A DNA stretch of 64,000 nt from Poteriospumella lacustris (lineage: Eukaryota > Sar > Chrysophyceae > Chromulinales > Dinobryaceae), in the NCBI GenBank assembly GCA_008000375.1, contig SMOI01000025.1, forward strand, positions 124,001-188,000. Reading direction: 5' to 3'. The notes under the pieces were generated by a model that was given only the letters and a program-made list of their open reading frames with translations, did not search any database and was not told where the DNA came from. A program made the translations under genes and the position numbers. Shown here one piece after another: positions 10,877 to 21,950 of the stretch; within the stretch, counting starts at the first letter, position 1, and every line of letters starts with the position of its first letter.

Positions 10877-11187
10877 TGACCAGCAGTACGTTTCAGTACA
10901 TTTTGCAGCACGGCGACGTTGCAAGTCACAACGGGACGTTACACAGGTCACTCCGATGTGTGTCTAAGTTTGCATCTTTTACATTAAATTGTACTCTTAA
11001 ATAAGTCTCAGGTCATTTTTCCAGGAAAAAGGAAGGAAAATGGTGATGCCACTGCCGAAATTTTCGGCTGGGCTGGGCTCGCTGAAAAAATTCGCCGAAG
11101 AGGCAGCACTCAAGGATAGGTGCTATTGCATCGCTTTTAGATAACCCACTCTTTCTCCGCATAACGCTTTGAGGGTTGCGCTTGAAA
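10877..11187 (+). other. Intergenic region between photolyase and H+-ATPase
   Basis: 311 bp on the same strand. It holds the photolyase 3' end and the promoter of the proton pump. No repeat or supported frame is seen. Confidence 0.4.
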
Positions 11188-14007
11188 ATGAGCAGCACAG
11201 ACCCGAAGTATGGCACATTTGCCGGTAAAGAGGGCAGTGAAAGCCACGAGTCTCTCATGCACGGTGGCGATGAATCTGCCAAAGTGAAGGACGTGCTGGT
11301 TTTGGAAGGTGAGGAAGAGAACTCCTCCAATACCACGCCTTTCATCAAATCTTCGGGCTTGACCAGCGCTCAAGCAGCTGAAAAATTGGCCAAGCATGGC
11401 AGAAACGAGCTACCTGAGAAAGTGACTCCCAAGTGGCAGATCTTTGTCTCTTTGCTCATTCAGCCTATGCCCATCATGATTTGGCTTTCGGCTCTTACTG
11501 AGCTGTTGATCAACAATTATTTAGACATGAGCATTTTGCTTATGATCCAATTTGCGAACGCTTCGATTGGTTTTTACGAGACCATTAAGGCTGATGATGC
11601 CGTTGCCGCCTTGAAAGCTTCGCTGAAACCCAAAGCAACGGTGAAGCGTGACGGTGTTTGGCGAACAATCGATGCAACAATTGTAGTTCCTGGAGATCTT
11701 GTTCTCCTTGCCAGTGGAAGTTCCATTCCCGCTGATTGCCGAGTCAACTCGGGTACTATTGACGTCGATCAGTCTCAGCTGACCGGCGAGTCTCTGCCTG
11801 TTACAATGTATGAGGGCAGCTCTTGCTTCATGGGGACCATGGTTGTTAGAGGCGAAACAGAAGCGACTGTGGAATTCACTGGTATCGATACTTATTTTGG
11901 CAAAACGGCCGCTCTCTTGCAGGGTGACGAAATTGTCAGCAATCTGCAACAGACGTTGATCAACATTATGTTTGTCTTGGTGGTCTTGTCCGGCATCTTG
12001 TGTACCATCGTCTTCATCTATTTGGTGCGCCAAGTTGATGTCGACGAAGCCTTGTCCTTCACCGTCGTCCTGCTCGTTGCTTCCATTCCGTTGGCAATTG
12101 AAATCGTCACCACGACCACCCTTGCGCTTGGATCGAAAGAGTTGTCTCATGAAGGAGCGATCGTGACTCGTTTGTCTGCCATTGAAGATATGGCCGGCAT
12201 GGCGATTCTCTGCTCGGATAAGACTGGCACGTTGACTCTGAATCAGATGGTCATCCAAGAGCACACCCCCACCTACGTTGCCGGTGAAACGCAATACTCT
12301 ATTCTGCGCTACGCTGCCATGGCTGCGAAGTGGCACGAGCCCCCAAGAGATGCGTTGGACACATTGGTGCTGACCAGCGCCGACTTGAAGTCGCTCGACG
12401 TCGTCGAGCAGCTGGACTACATGCCCTTCGACCCCATCGTCAAGCGAACGGAAGGTACCATTCGCGACCGTGCGACTGGCGAAGTGTTCAAGGTCACGAA
12501 AGGAGCGCCTCACATCATTGTTAAGTTGGTTCGCGATCACGATATTCACGTTACCGTCGACAGAGACATCAAGTCTCTTGGTGAGAAGGGTATTCGCTGT
12601 TTGGCTGTGGCTAAGACCAACGCGGCTGGTGAATGGGAGATGTTGGGTATGTTGACCTTCTTGGATCCTCCTCGCCCGGATACGAAGCAAACCATCATGG
12701 ATGCCCGCAATTTCCACGTCCTCGTCAAGATGATTACTGGTGATCACTTGCTTATCGCGAAAGAAACGTCTCGTGTCTTAGACTTGGGCGAGAAGATTTT
12801 CACCGCGGAAGGTCTTCCCGTGTTGGACCCTGAAACCAAGAAGAAGCCCGCCAACTTGGCTCGTGACTACGGCACTCTTTGCTTGAATGCTGATGGCTTT
12901 GCGCAGGTCTATCCTGAGCACAAGTATCTCATCGTCGAGTGTCTCCGTGAATTGGGCTACAAGGTGGGCATGACTGGTGACGGTGTGAACGATGCGCCTG
13001 CCTTGAAGCGTGCTGACGTTGGTGTGGCTGTTTCTGGTGCGACTGATGCCGCACGTTCGGCTGCCAGTATCGTCTTGACACAGCCTGGGTTGTCGACCAT
13101 TGTGAAGGGTATCGTGGTGTCCCGCATTATTTTCGTGCGCATCAAGAACTTCATCACCTACCGTATCTCTGCGACTCTGCAGCTCCTCATTTTCTTTTTC
13201 ATCTCTGTGTTTGCGTTTAAGCCATCGGATTACCAGCCGTCGTCCAACCCTGACGATACGGACTGGCCCAGTTACTTCCACATGCCTGTGTTGATGTTGA
13301 TGTTGATTACCTTGCTCAACGACGGCACCTTGATTGCGATTGGTTACGACAACGTTACGCCGTCCAAGTACCCCGAGAAGTGGAACTTGTCGGTGCTCTT
13401 TTGCATCGGAGCGGTGCTCGGCGGTGTGGCTTGCATCTCTTCGCTGTTGCTGTTGTACATCCTCCTGGACAGTTGGAGCCCGTCCGGTGTTTTCCAAACG
13501 CTCGGTCTCGACGGTCTCTCGTACGGACAGATCACCACTGCCATCTACCTGAAAGTGTCCATTTCCGATTTCTTGACACTGTTTTCGGCGCGTACGGGTG
13601 ACGATTGGTTCTGGAGCAACGCACCTGCACCCATCCTTCTGGGTGCTGGCTGTATCGCCCTCACCATGTCCACGGTACTTGCCTGCGTTTGGCCCGCGTC
13701 TTACCCCGATGACGTCTACACGATCGGTCTACTCTACAGAGCGCCGTACGCGCTTCCCGTGTACATTTGGTTGTACTGTATTGTCTGGTGGTTTATTCAG
13801 GTGCGTTTGATCGCGAAGGGTCGTTGCTTTCCCCATGCTTGTTACTTACGATGTTTATTTGATCAGGATGCATGCAAGGTTGCTGTTCTGCGGGCGATGA
13901 AGGCGAGCAACTTCTTGGGTATCAACGAAACGGGCATGGTCCAGCAATATGCCCCCGGCGACAAGGTCGGCGACGAGAAGATGCGTCTGTTGGAGGCAGT
14001 TTTGTAG
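11188..14007 (+). CDS. PMA1: Plasma-membrane H+-ATPase (P3A P-type ATPase)
   Basis: The frame runs from ATG at 11188 to 14007. It shows TGES in the actuator domain, SDKTGTLT with the phosphorylated Asp near residue 344, KGAP in the nucleotide domain, MTGD and GMTGDGVNDAPALKRADVGVAVSGATDAAR in pieces around residues 590-620, and about ten membrane helices. The N-terminal run QPMPIMIWLSA and the PxDxxP-free M4 (LVASIPLAIE) fit P3A pumps, which export protons and energise the membrane. Positions 13801-13866 look like an intron: GTGCGT at one end, TTTGATCAG at the other, 66 bases and without a stop, so the frame reads through it. Removing it joins WWFIQ to DACKV and gives 917 rather than 939 residues. 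The C-terminal tail is short, without the long 14-3-3-binding domain of land-plant pumps. Confidence 0.94.
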   Translation: MSSTDPKYGTFAGKEGSESHESLMHGGDESAKVKDVLVLEGEEENSSNTTPFIKSSGLTSAQAAEKLAKHGRNELPEKVTPKWQIFVSLLIQPMPIMIWLSALTELLINNYLDMSILLMIQFANASIGFYETIKADDAVAALKASLKPKATVKRDGVWRTIDATIVVPGDLVLLASGSSIPADCRVNSGTIDVDQSQLTGESLPVTMYEGSSCFMGTMVVRGETEATVEFTGIDTYFGKTAALLQGDEIVSNLQQTLINIMFVLVVLSGILCTIVFIYLVRQVDVDEALSFTVVLLVASIPLAIEIVTTTTLALGSKELSHEGAIVTRLSAIEDMAGMAILCSDKTGTLTLNQMVIQEHTPTYVAGETQYSILRYAAMAAKWHEPPRDALDTLVLTSADLKSLDVVEQLDYMPFDPIVKRTEGTIRDRATGEVFKVTKGAPHIIVKLVRDHDIHVTVDRDIKSLGEKGIRCLAVAKTNAAGEWEMLGMLTFLDPPRPDTKQTIMDARNFHVLVKMITGDHLLIAKETSRVLDLGEKIFTAEGLPVLDPETKKKPANLARDYGTLCLNADGFAQVYPEHKYLIVECLRELGYKVGMTGDGVNDAPALKRADVGVAVSGATDAARSAASIVLTQPGLSTIVKGIVVSRIIFVRIKNFITYRISATLQLLIFFFISVFAFKPSDYQPSSNPDDTDWPSYFHMPVLMLMLITLLNDGTLIAIGYDNVTPSKYPEKWNLSVLFCIGAVLGGVACISSLLLLYILLDSWSPSGVFQTLGLDGLSYGQITTAIYLKVSISDFLTLFSARTGDDWFWSNAPAPILLGAGCIALTMSTVLACVWPASYPDDVYTIGLLYRAPYALPVYIWLYCIVWWFIQVRLIAKGRCFPHACYLRCLFDQDACKVAVLRAMKASNFLGINETGMVQQYAPGDKVGDEKMRLLEAVL

Positions 14008-15216
14008 ATTCGGAGGCTTTGTTTACTTGGAAAAGGCAAATTTTGTTTGTGCAGCATTCATTCCTAGTGAGAACGCTACGTTACTAAATATAATCTCGCG
14101 CACCATTACCATCTTAGTGAAATGCCACGTGGAGATCTTTTCCGGTGTTGGCATCGGTCTCCATCGGTCTCCTCCGTTTTGGAGACGTCACAACCCACAA
14201 TGAATAGTCTATCCTTCAAGACAGACGAACTAGGTTACACACATTGCCCCGCAACGTCAAAGTGGCGAATCTACTTCGTACCTGACGAATGAATAGGTCG
14301 TTGGCTGTCACTGCGTGATTCAGTCAGTGGCAGATTTTCGAACCTCCTACTATCCTCAGAGCTACACACAATCTCGAAATGCAGAAATAGATCTCACCTC
14401 ATTCTATTTCGGGCCGTCTTAAAGAAATTATTAAATCCTGTCATCGTCCGTTGTCGGGCCCAAAGTCGTACAGGATAAAATCTTCCTCTTGTTGTCATTT
14501 CATATCTGCATGCCGATTTCGTTCATTCCCGTACATATTTTGTCTGTCATTATAGACCAATAGTCAATGTTCACTGAATATTGGCCAGTAATGGCAGACG
14601 GAGTATGTGCGGGAATGAATGAAATCAGCGGTACAGATTTCGAAATGCTTCGTGACAATAGTAAGAAGAAGATCAATTCGTTGAATTCGTTGAACTTCGT
14701 AGAACGGAGAAATCTGCTATCGAAGAAATGCAGTGTACAGCCTGCAAAGTATTATGCGATTTTCCATTTATCCCACGGCGGTTCTTGAGCAGTACTCACT
14801 CACGTTCGCTGTATAGCTTCCGTGGAAATGATCTTCGAGATTGGAATGATTGCACACTGTTCTTCCCCTAGGTGTCAGCCTGAAGAATCACACTGCACTG
14901 TACTGCATTGTGTACTATATTGTTCAAACACAGTATATATATATGGGAAACTAAAAGGTATTGGAACTAACAAAATTATTGTACATAATTTATCTCGAAA
15001 TATCCAAATATTAATATTGATATATTGTAGAGTTGTACTCAATCGCGTCCGTTTGGTCCGTTCTTCGCTCGAAGTCCAAAGTGGAGAAGTGGAAGTTCGT
15101 CGACCCAACCAGAGCTCCAACTAATTCGAAGAGACCTGTGCACAACGAAGAACAAACATTTGTTCAATAAATATCAAGACTTTCCTTTGAAATCAGGCGA
15201 CTTGCGATTTTCCCGC
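14008..15216. other. Long intergenic region without a supported gene
   Basis: 1.2 kb, A+T-rich, with short scattered frames in several phases that show no family pattern. A small TA run lies near 14934-14943. A frame of about 30 codons upstream of 15150 (ending HNEEQTFVQ) is polar and protein-like and could be a 5' exon of the next gene, but no good donor site links them. A non-coding RNA cannot be excluded. Confidence 0.4.
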
Positions 15217-15414
15217 ATGAAGCACTTAGATCCGGACTATGAAGTGGATCGGCCGCCAATGGGTCTAGTTCCTCACTTTTGGGATACCATCAATGTCCTG
15301 GGTGGATGGAGAGGCATGGTGTTGATCTCAATTGGTGTAATCATCTTCTATTTTGTTGTTGACTACGCTGTGATGCAGGGAAGAAAGAATCGAATGATCA
15401 AAAAGAAGGCCTAA
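15217..15414 (+). CDS. Small single-span membrane protein, unrecognised
   Basis: 65 residues from ATG at 15217. A polar N-terminus with DPDYEVDRPPMGLVPHFWD is followed by one hydrophobic helix (GMVLISIGVIIFYFVVDYAVM) and a very basic end (GRKNRMIKKKA). The frame continues upstream to about 15160 without an ATG, and AAATCAG just before GGCGACTTG at 15197-15198 could be a splice acceptor, so an additional 5' exon is possible. The shape (acidic/proline head, one helix, KKKA tail) fits a small organelle or endomembrane subunit. The last residues resemble a di-lysine ER-retrieval signal but do not match the strict KKxx spacing in a convincing way. No function can be assigned. Confidence 0.5.
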   Translation: MKHLDPDYEVDRPPMGLVPHFWDTINVLGGWRGMVLISIGVIIFYFVVDYAVMQGRKNRMIKKKA

Positions 15415-15651
15415 ATTCGCAGCAGTCCAAAGTAGTCGTAGATCTTTGTTACCTTTTCTTTCACAGTAATTCATTCACAAACGACTTTCCGCCTGTCAGA
15501 AGGCTTCATTCTATAAGAATATTTTGAGACCAAGCTTACATTGAAGATATTGTGCCAATACTAGCTATAGCTCAATGGTAGTGCCGCGGACGAGAATGCA
15601 TATGAAAGTCCAGAAAATTTGCTCGAGAATGGTGGGCAATCTAGAGCGATA

Positions 15652-17939
15652 TTACTTGGAAATATCCGAGATACTGAAGGTGGACGAGCAGCCCGAGAAA
15701 GGAATCACCTTTGCCAATTTGGCGACCTTGTGATCACCGTGGTAGCAAATGCGGAAGGTAGTTCCCGCCGCGGTAGCTGCCTCAGGAATATCCTTAGGGT
15801 CAATCTTCCATGACAAAGTCGCAACGCTCAGCTTGGTGAGACCCAAATCCAAAGGATCCTCCTTTCCGGCGAGCCAGAAGAACTTGGTGGCCCAGTCAGC
15901 ATCGTTCAGGAAAGTCTTCCAGACCTTGGCATCAGGGGCAGTATACTCAACAGTCAAGTAGGATCCCTCCACGCGTTGGTTGTTGCGAGGATTGGCGGCA
16001 TAGAACTGCACAGAGACCAAATCACCAGACTTGTAGGTGCTCTGGGCATCCTTGCCCTCAACCACATCGCCGAAGTTCTTGCCGTCAGCAATGCGGTCAA
16101 ACTTCGGCTCAGGCATGAGCTGGATCAGCTTGTCGCTCAAATCAGGAGGACTGGGTCCAGCGACGGAAGGTTGGCCGGAGACCATATCCTTCGCCAATCT
16201 GGAGAACTCCTGGATGTATCCATCAAGGGTGCGGGGGCCGAAGATGGTCGAGGCGGCCTCGTAGCGCTGAGCTTGGTACTCCTCGTAAGTGGTCGTGTAC
16301 GAGGAGTAAGTGTTGGTCAAGCCACTGATAGCGATGTAGATCTGCTGACCAGGCTTAACCAACTTTCCTTCCTCCAAGATTTTGCGAACAGCATTGCGAA
16401 GGCGGCGACCAGCCATCGTAGTCAACTCATTGGGAGCCGCAATGATGAAGAAGTTGCCAATGCGAAGGATTTGCACGGGCACAATGCGAGGATCCCACTC
16501 GTGAGGGAAGTTGATGCCACCAGTGTTGATCAAAATGGGCTTAGGAGCCTGGCACTTAACCTGCTCCTCGGTAGGGGTGGACAAGAAATCCGCCACCTTG
16601 TCCCAGAAGGGGTTACCAGTGGTGGTACCTTGAGTGAAAGAGAACATACCAGGACCATCGGTGGTACCAGCAGCGAAGGAGTAACCCATGGCAGGGTCAC
16701 ACAGCTTCGTAGTATCGCCGTTGGAAAGTGTCACGTTCAGCGCAGACATGTCGACAAAGGAGTGGCGGTAGTCAATGGGGCCCACGATCTCCTCAGTAGC
16801 GGTTTCCATAAGCTGCTTGGCGAACTCGTATTGCTTATTACCGATGATTTGAGTGCTCTCGAACATATCACCGTTAGTTCCAGGACCGAAGGCAATGCAG
16901 TTCTCGCAGCGGCCGTTGCAAGTTGACTTGGAGCCATCGCAAGGAAGTCCAGTGTCAATGCAGCGAGGGCCGGCAGTGTTGGGCGACACGTCGCCCAAAT
17001 TGGTGGAGGCGAAGGCGGCAACGAATTGGCCCTTTCCGGTGGGAACCTCAATACCGTTGATGTCTCTCTCCAGAGAGTAAGAAGCATAACCACGGTTATC
17101 ACCACTAACAAGAGTGTTGGTGTTGTTCATGGCAGTACCATGGACAGCGAAGAAGTTCAAAACACCTCTAGGCTTCTTCGTGAGGGGATTCAAGAACTCC
17201 ATCAACAACATAGTCTTATCGGTGTCTCCTTCGGGGTATTGAGCACGCTCATCCTCGGGGTTCAACAAGTACGAAGTGGGGGAGCGGTTGATGTTCGAGC
17301 CATACAACATTCCCTGGTTCACCATGATGCGGGAGGTCTGCAGGTCCTTGTGTGCAGCGATGACGGCACTGGAGATGCCATTCACCCAAGCATCCAAGGT
17401 CTCTTGCACATAGCCCAACGAAGTGACCTGGTAGAGCACATACTGAAGGAAACCCGCAGGTCCGGAGTGGGTGTGGGTTCCACTGATGGCCAAGTTGTCC
17501 TGAAATCAAGAAAAATACACGAAATCGATCAGAAAAAAAAAAAATCACCGAGCACAATTCATGCTTTCACACATGGGGGTACAAATTTCGAACAAAAGAA
17601 AAACAATAAAGAGCGAGGCTTGAATTTTAAACTTACATTGGTGTAGACACCTTCGCCCAACTCAGCATTCAGGCGCTCGAGGACACGCATCTTCACCAAA
17701 TCGGAGCCCATACCACCATCAACGCTCACAAATGCGAGGTGCTTATTTCCATCATCGAAAGCAAATGCTCTTGCTCTCAAACGCTGATGAATACCTTGAC
17801 CTCTTTGGCCTGGGACGGCGTAACCCATGAAGTTAATTTCGACGGAGGGTCCGGTCATGTCATACATCGCCACGCCGACCTTCAAAGCCATGGCAGGAAG
17901 CCAGAGGGCCAAAAAGCACAAACAAATAAGGAGCTTCAT
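15652..17939 (-). CDS. ASAH2: Neutral ceramidase
   Basis: Two exons (17939-17637 and 17499-15652) joined over a 137-base intron give 716 residues. A clear signal peptide opens the protein (MKLLICLCFLALWLPAMA), so it is secreted or enters the endomembrane system. The zinc-site run ISGTHTHSGP comes right after the splice site, and NLGDVSPN, which carries the nucleophilic Ser in this family, lies near residue 267. Further family marks are the disulfide-rich stretch after it, GGINFPHEWDP and a C-terminal beta-rich domain. Neutral ceramidase cleaves the amide bond of ceramide to sphingosine and fatty acid. The first exon covers the family's N-terminal strand with GPSVEINFMGYA and GQGIHQRLRARAF. 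The intron carries an A/T-rich pyrimidine tract on the coding strand. Confidence 0.95.
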
Positions 17940-18257
17940 CCTTGTCCGAATTTTATTTGTGATTCGCTTTATCTTCAACTGGCAATCGGTCCGCGAATCT
18001 CGCCCGGTTCTCGCCGGTCGCCTGAAGTCTGAACCGACACAAGACGCAGCGATCTTTCGATGCCGGTGTCACCATGTTGAAGTACAATTTTACATCTCAA
18101 GTGACTACATATAGTGAATAATGATGCAATTTGAAAGTATCTCTTATCCTTCTCTCGTGTCCTTGTAACTAATTGAGCCAAAACACTCCCCGAACCTGAA
18201 CTTTTTTCAACTTATTGGTTCATGTAATTTGAAATCATGTTTAACGTATCTAACCAG
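17940..18257 (-). other. Intergenic region between CDKAL1-type gene and ceramidase
   Basis: 318 bp between two minus-strand genes. It should hold the ceramidase promoter and the 3' end of the neighbouring gene. Nothing else is seen. Confidence 0.4.
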
Positions 18258-19949
18258 CTAAAACCACGACTTGCACTGCCCAAGTAAAAACAAGGTGAGC
18301 GGTATCGTCGCGGCCAACAACAACGATCTTGAATTTCGTTGTGTATCCTTGCGTGCGACATTAACGACAGTATTCGCGGAGGAAAAGACTGGAGCAACAG
18401 TCGGTTCTGTGGCAGGAGGCTGCTGTACGATCGTTGCTGCGGTCGCTGTTGCCGGTGCAGAAACCACCTGTCGAGGTGAGGAAACAGGTGCGACCGTCTC
18501 GACCAGCTTAAGTCGCTCTCGATTTGAAATATTCACCAGCTCCACCAATCTACCCACACAATGGAATCGCGCTGCGCTTTCTATTTGCACCGTGTAGCAA
18601 CGGCCTGGGAGACTTTCGTCGAGAGGGACGAGGATTTTGACATACGCCTTTGTGTGACCGACGCTGTATTTTCTATCGTCTGATACCTCCACATCGAACC
18701 ACACCTTCACCGTTTGACCGACCAAATACGTGTACGGGACAATGCTTTCAAAGAGCTTGGTCAGCCTTCGACTGCGATCCTTGACGATGTTTGTCGGTAC
18801 GCGCTTCATCTTCGCCGCGGGTGTACCGGGACGTGGATAAAACTGCGAAATGTTGGTGATGGCGAATTTGTAGTGAGCGATTAAGGCCAATGTCTGATCG
18901 AAGTCGGCTTCATCTTCGCCTGGAAAACCACAGATGATATCAGTGGCAATGGTCATTCCAGGTACTTTGTACTGTAGGGTGTCTGCTACGAGACGGAAAT
19001 CCTCGGCTGTGTACTCTCTGTTCATCGCCAACAAAACCTTGTTGCTCGCCGCTTGCACTGGCACATGAAGAAACGAATAAACACGATCATCATTCAAGAT
19101 ATCTCCGATCGCTGCCAAATGCTCCAGAATATATGGCGGGTTGGTCATTCCAACTCTGAGCATGACTCCCGCGGGTGGGAGTACCTCCAATATGCTACGC
19201 AGCAAGTTGATGATGTTTGTGCCGATATCCAAGCCATACGCACCAGTGTCTTCCGAGGTCAACCAAATTTCGCTGACACCTTCATCCACCACTTGCTTGA
19301 CACGATCGACAATGGCTTCGAGTGCATAGCTTCCCAGTTTCCCACGTGCCTCTCTCGTCTTGCAGTAGGTGCAAGCGCCTAAGCATCCAGTGGACAAAGG
19401 AATGATCTCAACCAACGGGTTTCTGCGCACTTTTGGGAGATCCAACTTTGGAAGCTCCTTCTTTGCAAGCATTTTGACCGTGTTTCCATGAAGCGTTTCT
19501 TCGACGGCCTCCACGATACGATCAATTTGAGTCACTCCAACGATAGACACATCCTCAAGTCCCTGCAACGAACGTTGTGCTTGAGAGACGCAACCAGCAA
19601 CAACAATAGGTTTGTCTTGATCTTTAGCTTGATGAACGACGTTCATGAAGGCTGCTTGTGAGGGGTCTTTGACAGTGCAAGAATTGACGAGCCAGAGGTC
19701 AGCGGAGTTCTTATCATCGACAACTCTGTAACCATACTTAACCAATAAACCATGCATATACTCGCTGTCAGATGAATTATGCGAGCACCCATAAGTTTTG
19801 ATCCAAACTTTTTGAGTTTCGGGTACAGGAGCGTCAATGCCGTCTAAAGCCTTCGACGTACTGGGCTGGTTGGTGATTTGTGCATCACGGACGAGTCTTT
19901 CCGTCTCCTTTGAGAACTCTTCAAACGAGTCTTCGATATCAACGTCCAT
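18258..19949 (-). CDS. CDKAL1: CDKAL1-type tRNA-t6A37 methylthiotransferase
   Basis: One intronless frame of 563 residues from ATG at 19949. The N-terminal MTTase domain has KTYGCSHNSSDSEYM and later NSCTVK and VAGCVSQ, giving the three Cys of the second iron-sulfur cluster. The radical-SAM motif C-x3-C-x2-C is present as CLGACTYC near residues 187-194. A TRAM-like domain (GQTVKVWF to VQIESAARFHCVG) follows. The C-terminus ends in a single hydrophobic helix (LLLAATIPLTLFLLGQ) with a short basic-aromatic end, as in tail-anchored ER forms of CDKAL1. The enzyme adds the 2-methylthio group to t6A37 in tRNAs such as tRNA-Lys. The Thr/Val/Ala-rich segment before the tail is a linker. It acts one step after the KEOPS pathway that uses BUD32, also encoded in this window. 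Confidence 0.95.
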   Translation of the reverse strand: MDVDIEDSFEEFSKETERLVRDAQITNQPSTSKALDGIDAPVPETQKVWIKTYGCSHNSSDSEYMHGLLVKYGYRVVDDKNSADLWLVNSCTVKDPSQAAFMNVVHQAKDQDKPIVVAGCVSQAQRSLQGLEDVSIVGVTQIDRIVEAVEETLHGNTVKMLAKKELPKLDLPKVRRNPLVEIIPLSTGCLGACTYCKTREARGKLGSYALEAIVDRVKQVVDEGVSEIWLTSEDTGAYGLDIGTNIINLLRSILEVLPPAGVMLRVGMTNPPYILEHLAAIGDILNDDRVYSFLHVPVQAASNKVLLAMNREYTAEDFRLVADTLQYKVPGMTIATDIICGFPGEDEADFDQTLALIAHYKFAITNISQFYPRPGTPAAKMKRVPTNIVKDRSRRLTKLFESIVPYTYLVGQTVKVWFDVEVSDDRKYSVGHTKAYVKILVPLDESLPGRCYTVQIESAARFHCVGRLVELVNISNRERLKLVETVAPVSSPRQVVSAPATATAATIVQQPPATEPTVAPVFSSANTVVNVARKDTQRNSRSLLLAATIPLTLFLLGQCKSWF

Positions 19950-20292
19950 ATTGGCACGTAGCACTCAATCGTGATGGAACGGTTGTTGTCTGATGGTTGT
20001 GTCTGGTACCACGAACAACAGGAATAGCCCTGTTCTCTGTTCCGATTGGTTTGTGTGCGGCTGCTGCGGCTGCTGACAATGACCTCATCGTCGTCACCAT
20101 GTCTAGGCAATCGACTGGCGTCGGTTGTGGCCCGCTCAGAGCCCCTACGTACAATCATCCGTCGGTTCGATGGGCTTTGTCTCCCACTCCTACCGGACTC
20201 GCTGACCTTGAAGCAACAGCGGCTTTTGAAGGACAAAGAGTTGTTTGATGTAGAGAATACAGTACAAGCAACATCATTTTTCGTCAACTGAG
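19950..20292 (-). other. Intergenic region between ALG6 and CDKAL1-type gene
   Basis: 343 bp between two minus-strand genes, with the CDKAL1-type promoter. Short frames here have no family pattern. No repeat is seen. Confidence 0.4.
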
Positions 20293-21950
20293 CTAATCAA
20301 CTTTCTTCCTAGACACTTGCGGCGTGGGTGGGACCAGCACTGGAGCGTCGGGCCACCACAATCGGAGGACCATGTACAAGTATGCTCCGCAAAACATACA
20401 CGTCGAGAAGAGAGCAAACACGACGGGGTACAGGTCAGGATAACGGGGTGGAGGCTTGATGAACGCCTCGGCCACGTGCAATATCGACATTCCTGTTAAA
20501 CATCGCTCAAGTTAGACCAGGAGCACCTCGGAAAACGCCGACCTCACTTACCGACGAAAGAAACGGCCACTAGAAAGTACAACAAATACTGCGCGATGGA
20601 ATTGGTGCGACGAGAATCGCCTTCTTTCACAACGCTGAAAATGTACTTGTGAAGAGCGCAAGCTGCTGCAAATAGGCAGACGCAAGACCAGTACGGAATG
20701 CGTAAACCGTCGCGCACGAGGAGAGGGAACATACTGAAACAGCTGGCAAGCTGGAACCACACGGAGAAAAGGCCATCGTGCTCAAAGAGAAGGAGAGCTG
20801 GCACTGCCGCCAATAGAATTGATTTTTCGTGTACCTACAACGGCAACAGCATCGACCGTCAAACGGTGAACTCGTCGCGAATATGGTCGAATCGAAATAC
20901 CTGGAAAGAGGCGAGGAAAAACGACAAAGCGCTGAGGATTAACGACTTTGTCATTGATTCAAAATCAATAGACCTCGAAATCAAGTAGACGGCAACAGGT
21001 GAAAGCAGAAAGAGGGTCAATCCCAAGCTCAGTTTGATCATTTGATCCGACGTCAGTAACTGTCTGAAGTCAACGACGACGGACAAAGAAAACCAAATGT
21101 TTGACACTTTATCCTCGAAAATTCCTCTCGAAAAGGGAAACTGTCTCGACAAGACATGAAGCAAGCTGGATGCGCATGTCTCATCGGGGCTGTGAAGCAC
21201 GCAGAAAGGTGCCCACAAAATCGCAAATGTTGTCAACACCGTGACACCAAGTGAGATGAACTTCACCAACCCACGGAAGGCACTCTTTTGATAAAAGCAT
21301 TTTCGGAAAAGCGAAAAAAAGAATACAGGGGCGTAGTAAAGAGACATTTGCTTGAAGTTGAGGGACAAACAGTAGCAGATGCTCCCGGCGATGTCATAAT
21401 CGACCGCCACGAAACAGGAACCCATCAAAGCAAGGCCGAGACACACCCCGTTGTACTGAAAGTGTCCATGGTCAATTAAGGAAAGGGCGGGAGCATTGAT
21501 AACAAGCAGTAGAGTCATAATTTGATACGACGTAATGAGCATCAGGCTCTTGTCACTGACGAAAGGGAAGCTCTGAATCATGGCTGGGATGAACACAATC
21601 AGATCTGACAGAATGACCGACAATCGCATGAAAAGCTTCCCAGCAATGCTTTCATGGCCTCTGGATGTCTTCCAGGCAACTAAAGCAGGAAGAAAGAACT
21701 TCGCCAAAACACCAAATCCGTATGAAACGTAAGCTGTCAGAGGGGGGTAGTCAAGTCCCCAGTACAACAGATCGTTATCTTTGGTTTGTCGATACCAGTC
21801 TCCGATATCAAGATGCACTGTCACTTCCATCCAATGCCTTTGTGCCTCAAAATCACCGAACATTGGTGGGCTTCCTTGCCCCGAGTGGCCCCATTGTCCG
21901 ATCAACAAGCGCAAAACGACAGAAACGAGTAAAATGATAAACAGCACCAT
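20293..21950 (-). CDS. ALG6: ALG6-type dolichyl-P-Glc:Man9GlcNAc2-PP-dolichol glucosyltransferase
   Basis: Three exons (21950-20901, 20834-20552, 20492-20293) give 510 residues. The first lumenal loop has FGDFEAQRHWME, DIGDWYRQTKDNDLLYWGLDYPPLTAY, read here in two adjoining pieces, and later DHGHFQYNG, the acidic and His-containing motifs of the ALG6/ALG8 family (GT57). The sequence GDxEAQRHWxE and DNDLLYWGLDYPP favours ALG6 over ALG8. After the first splice site comes VHEKSILL, also conserved. About 11 membrane helices are visible. The enzyme adds the first glucose to the lipid-linked oligosaccharide on the lumenal side of the ER, so the organism makes glucosylated N-glycan precursors. The introns are 66 and 59 bases. 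Confidence 0.94.

Noticed and set aside
11521-12747. 408-codon frame opposite the H+-ATPase
   Set aside because: The sense strand carries every P-type ATPase motif; the antisense product has no recognisable feature.
14567-15124. Small frames in the long intergenic region
   Set aside because: Short, A+T-driven, with no motif and no consistent splicing between them.
15560-15640. tRNA-like stretch (TAGCTCAATGGTAGTGC)
   Set aside because: It resembles a D-arm, but the D-stem has a mismatch, no anticodon stem pairs, the T-arm lacks GTTCRA and no acceptor stem forms. At most a decayed fragment.
15976-16926. 316-codon frame opposite the neutral ceramidase
   Set aside because: Shadow of a well-supported gene, without ATG-proximal context or motifs.
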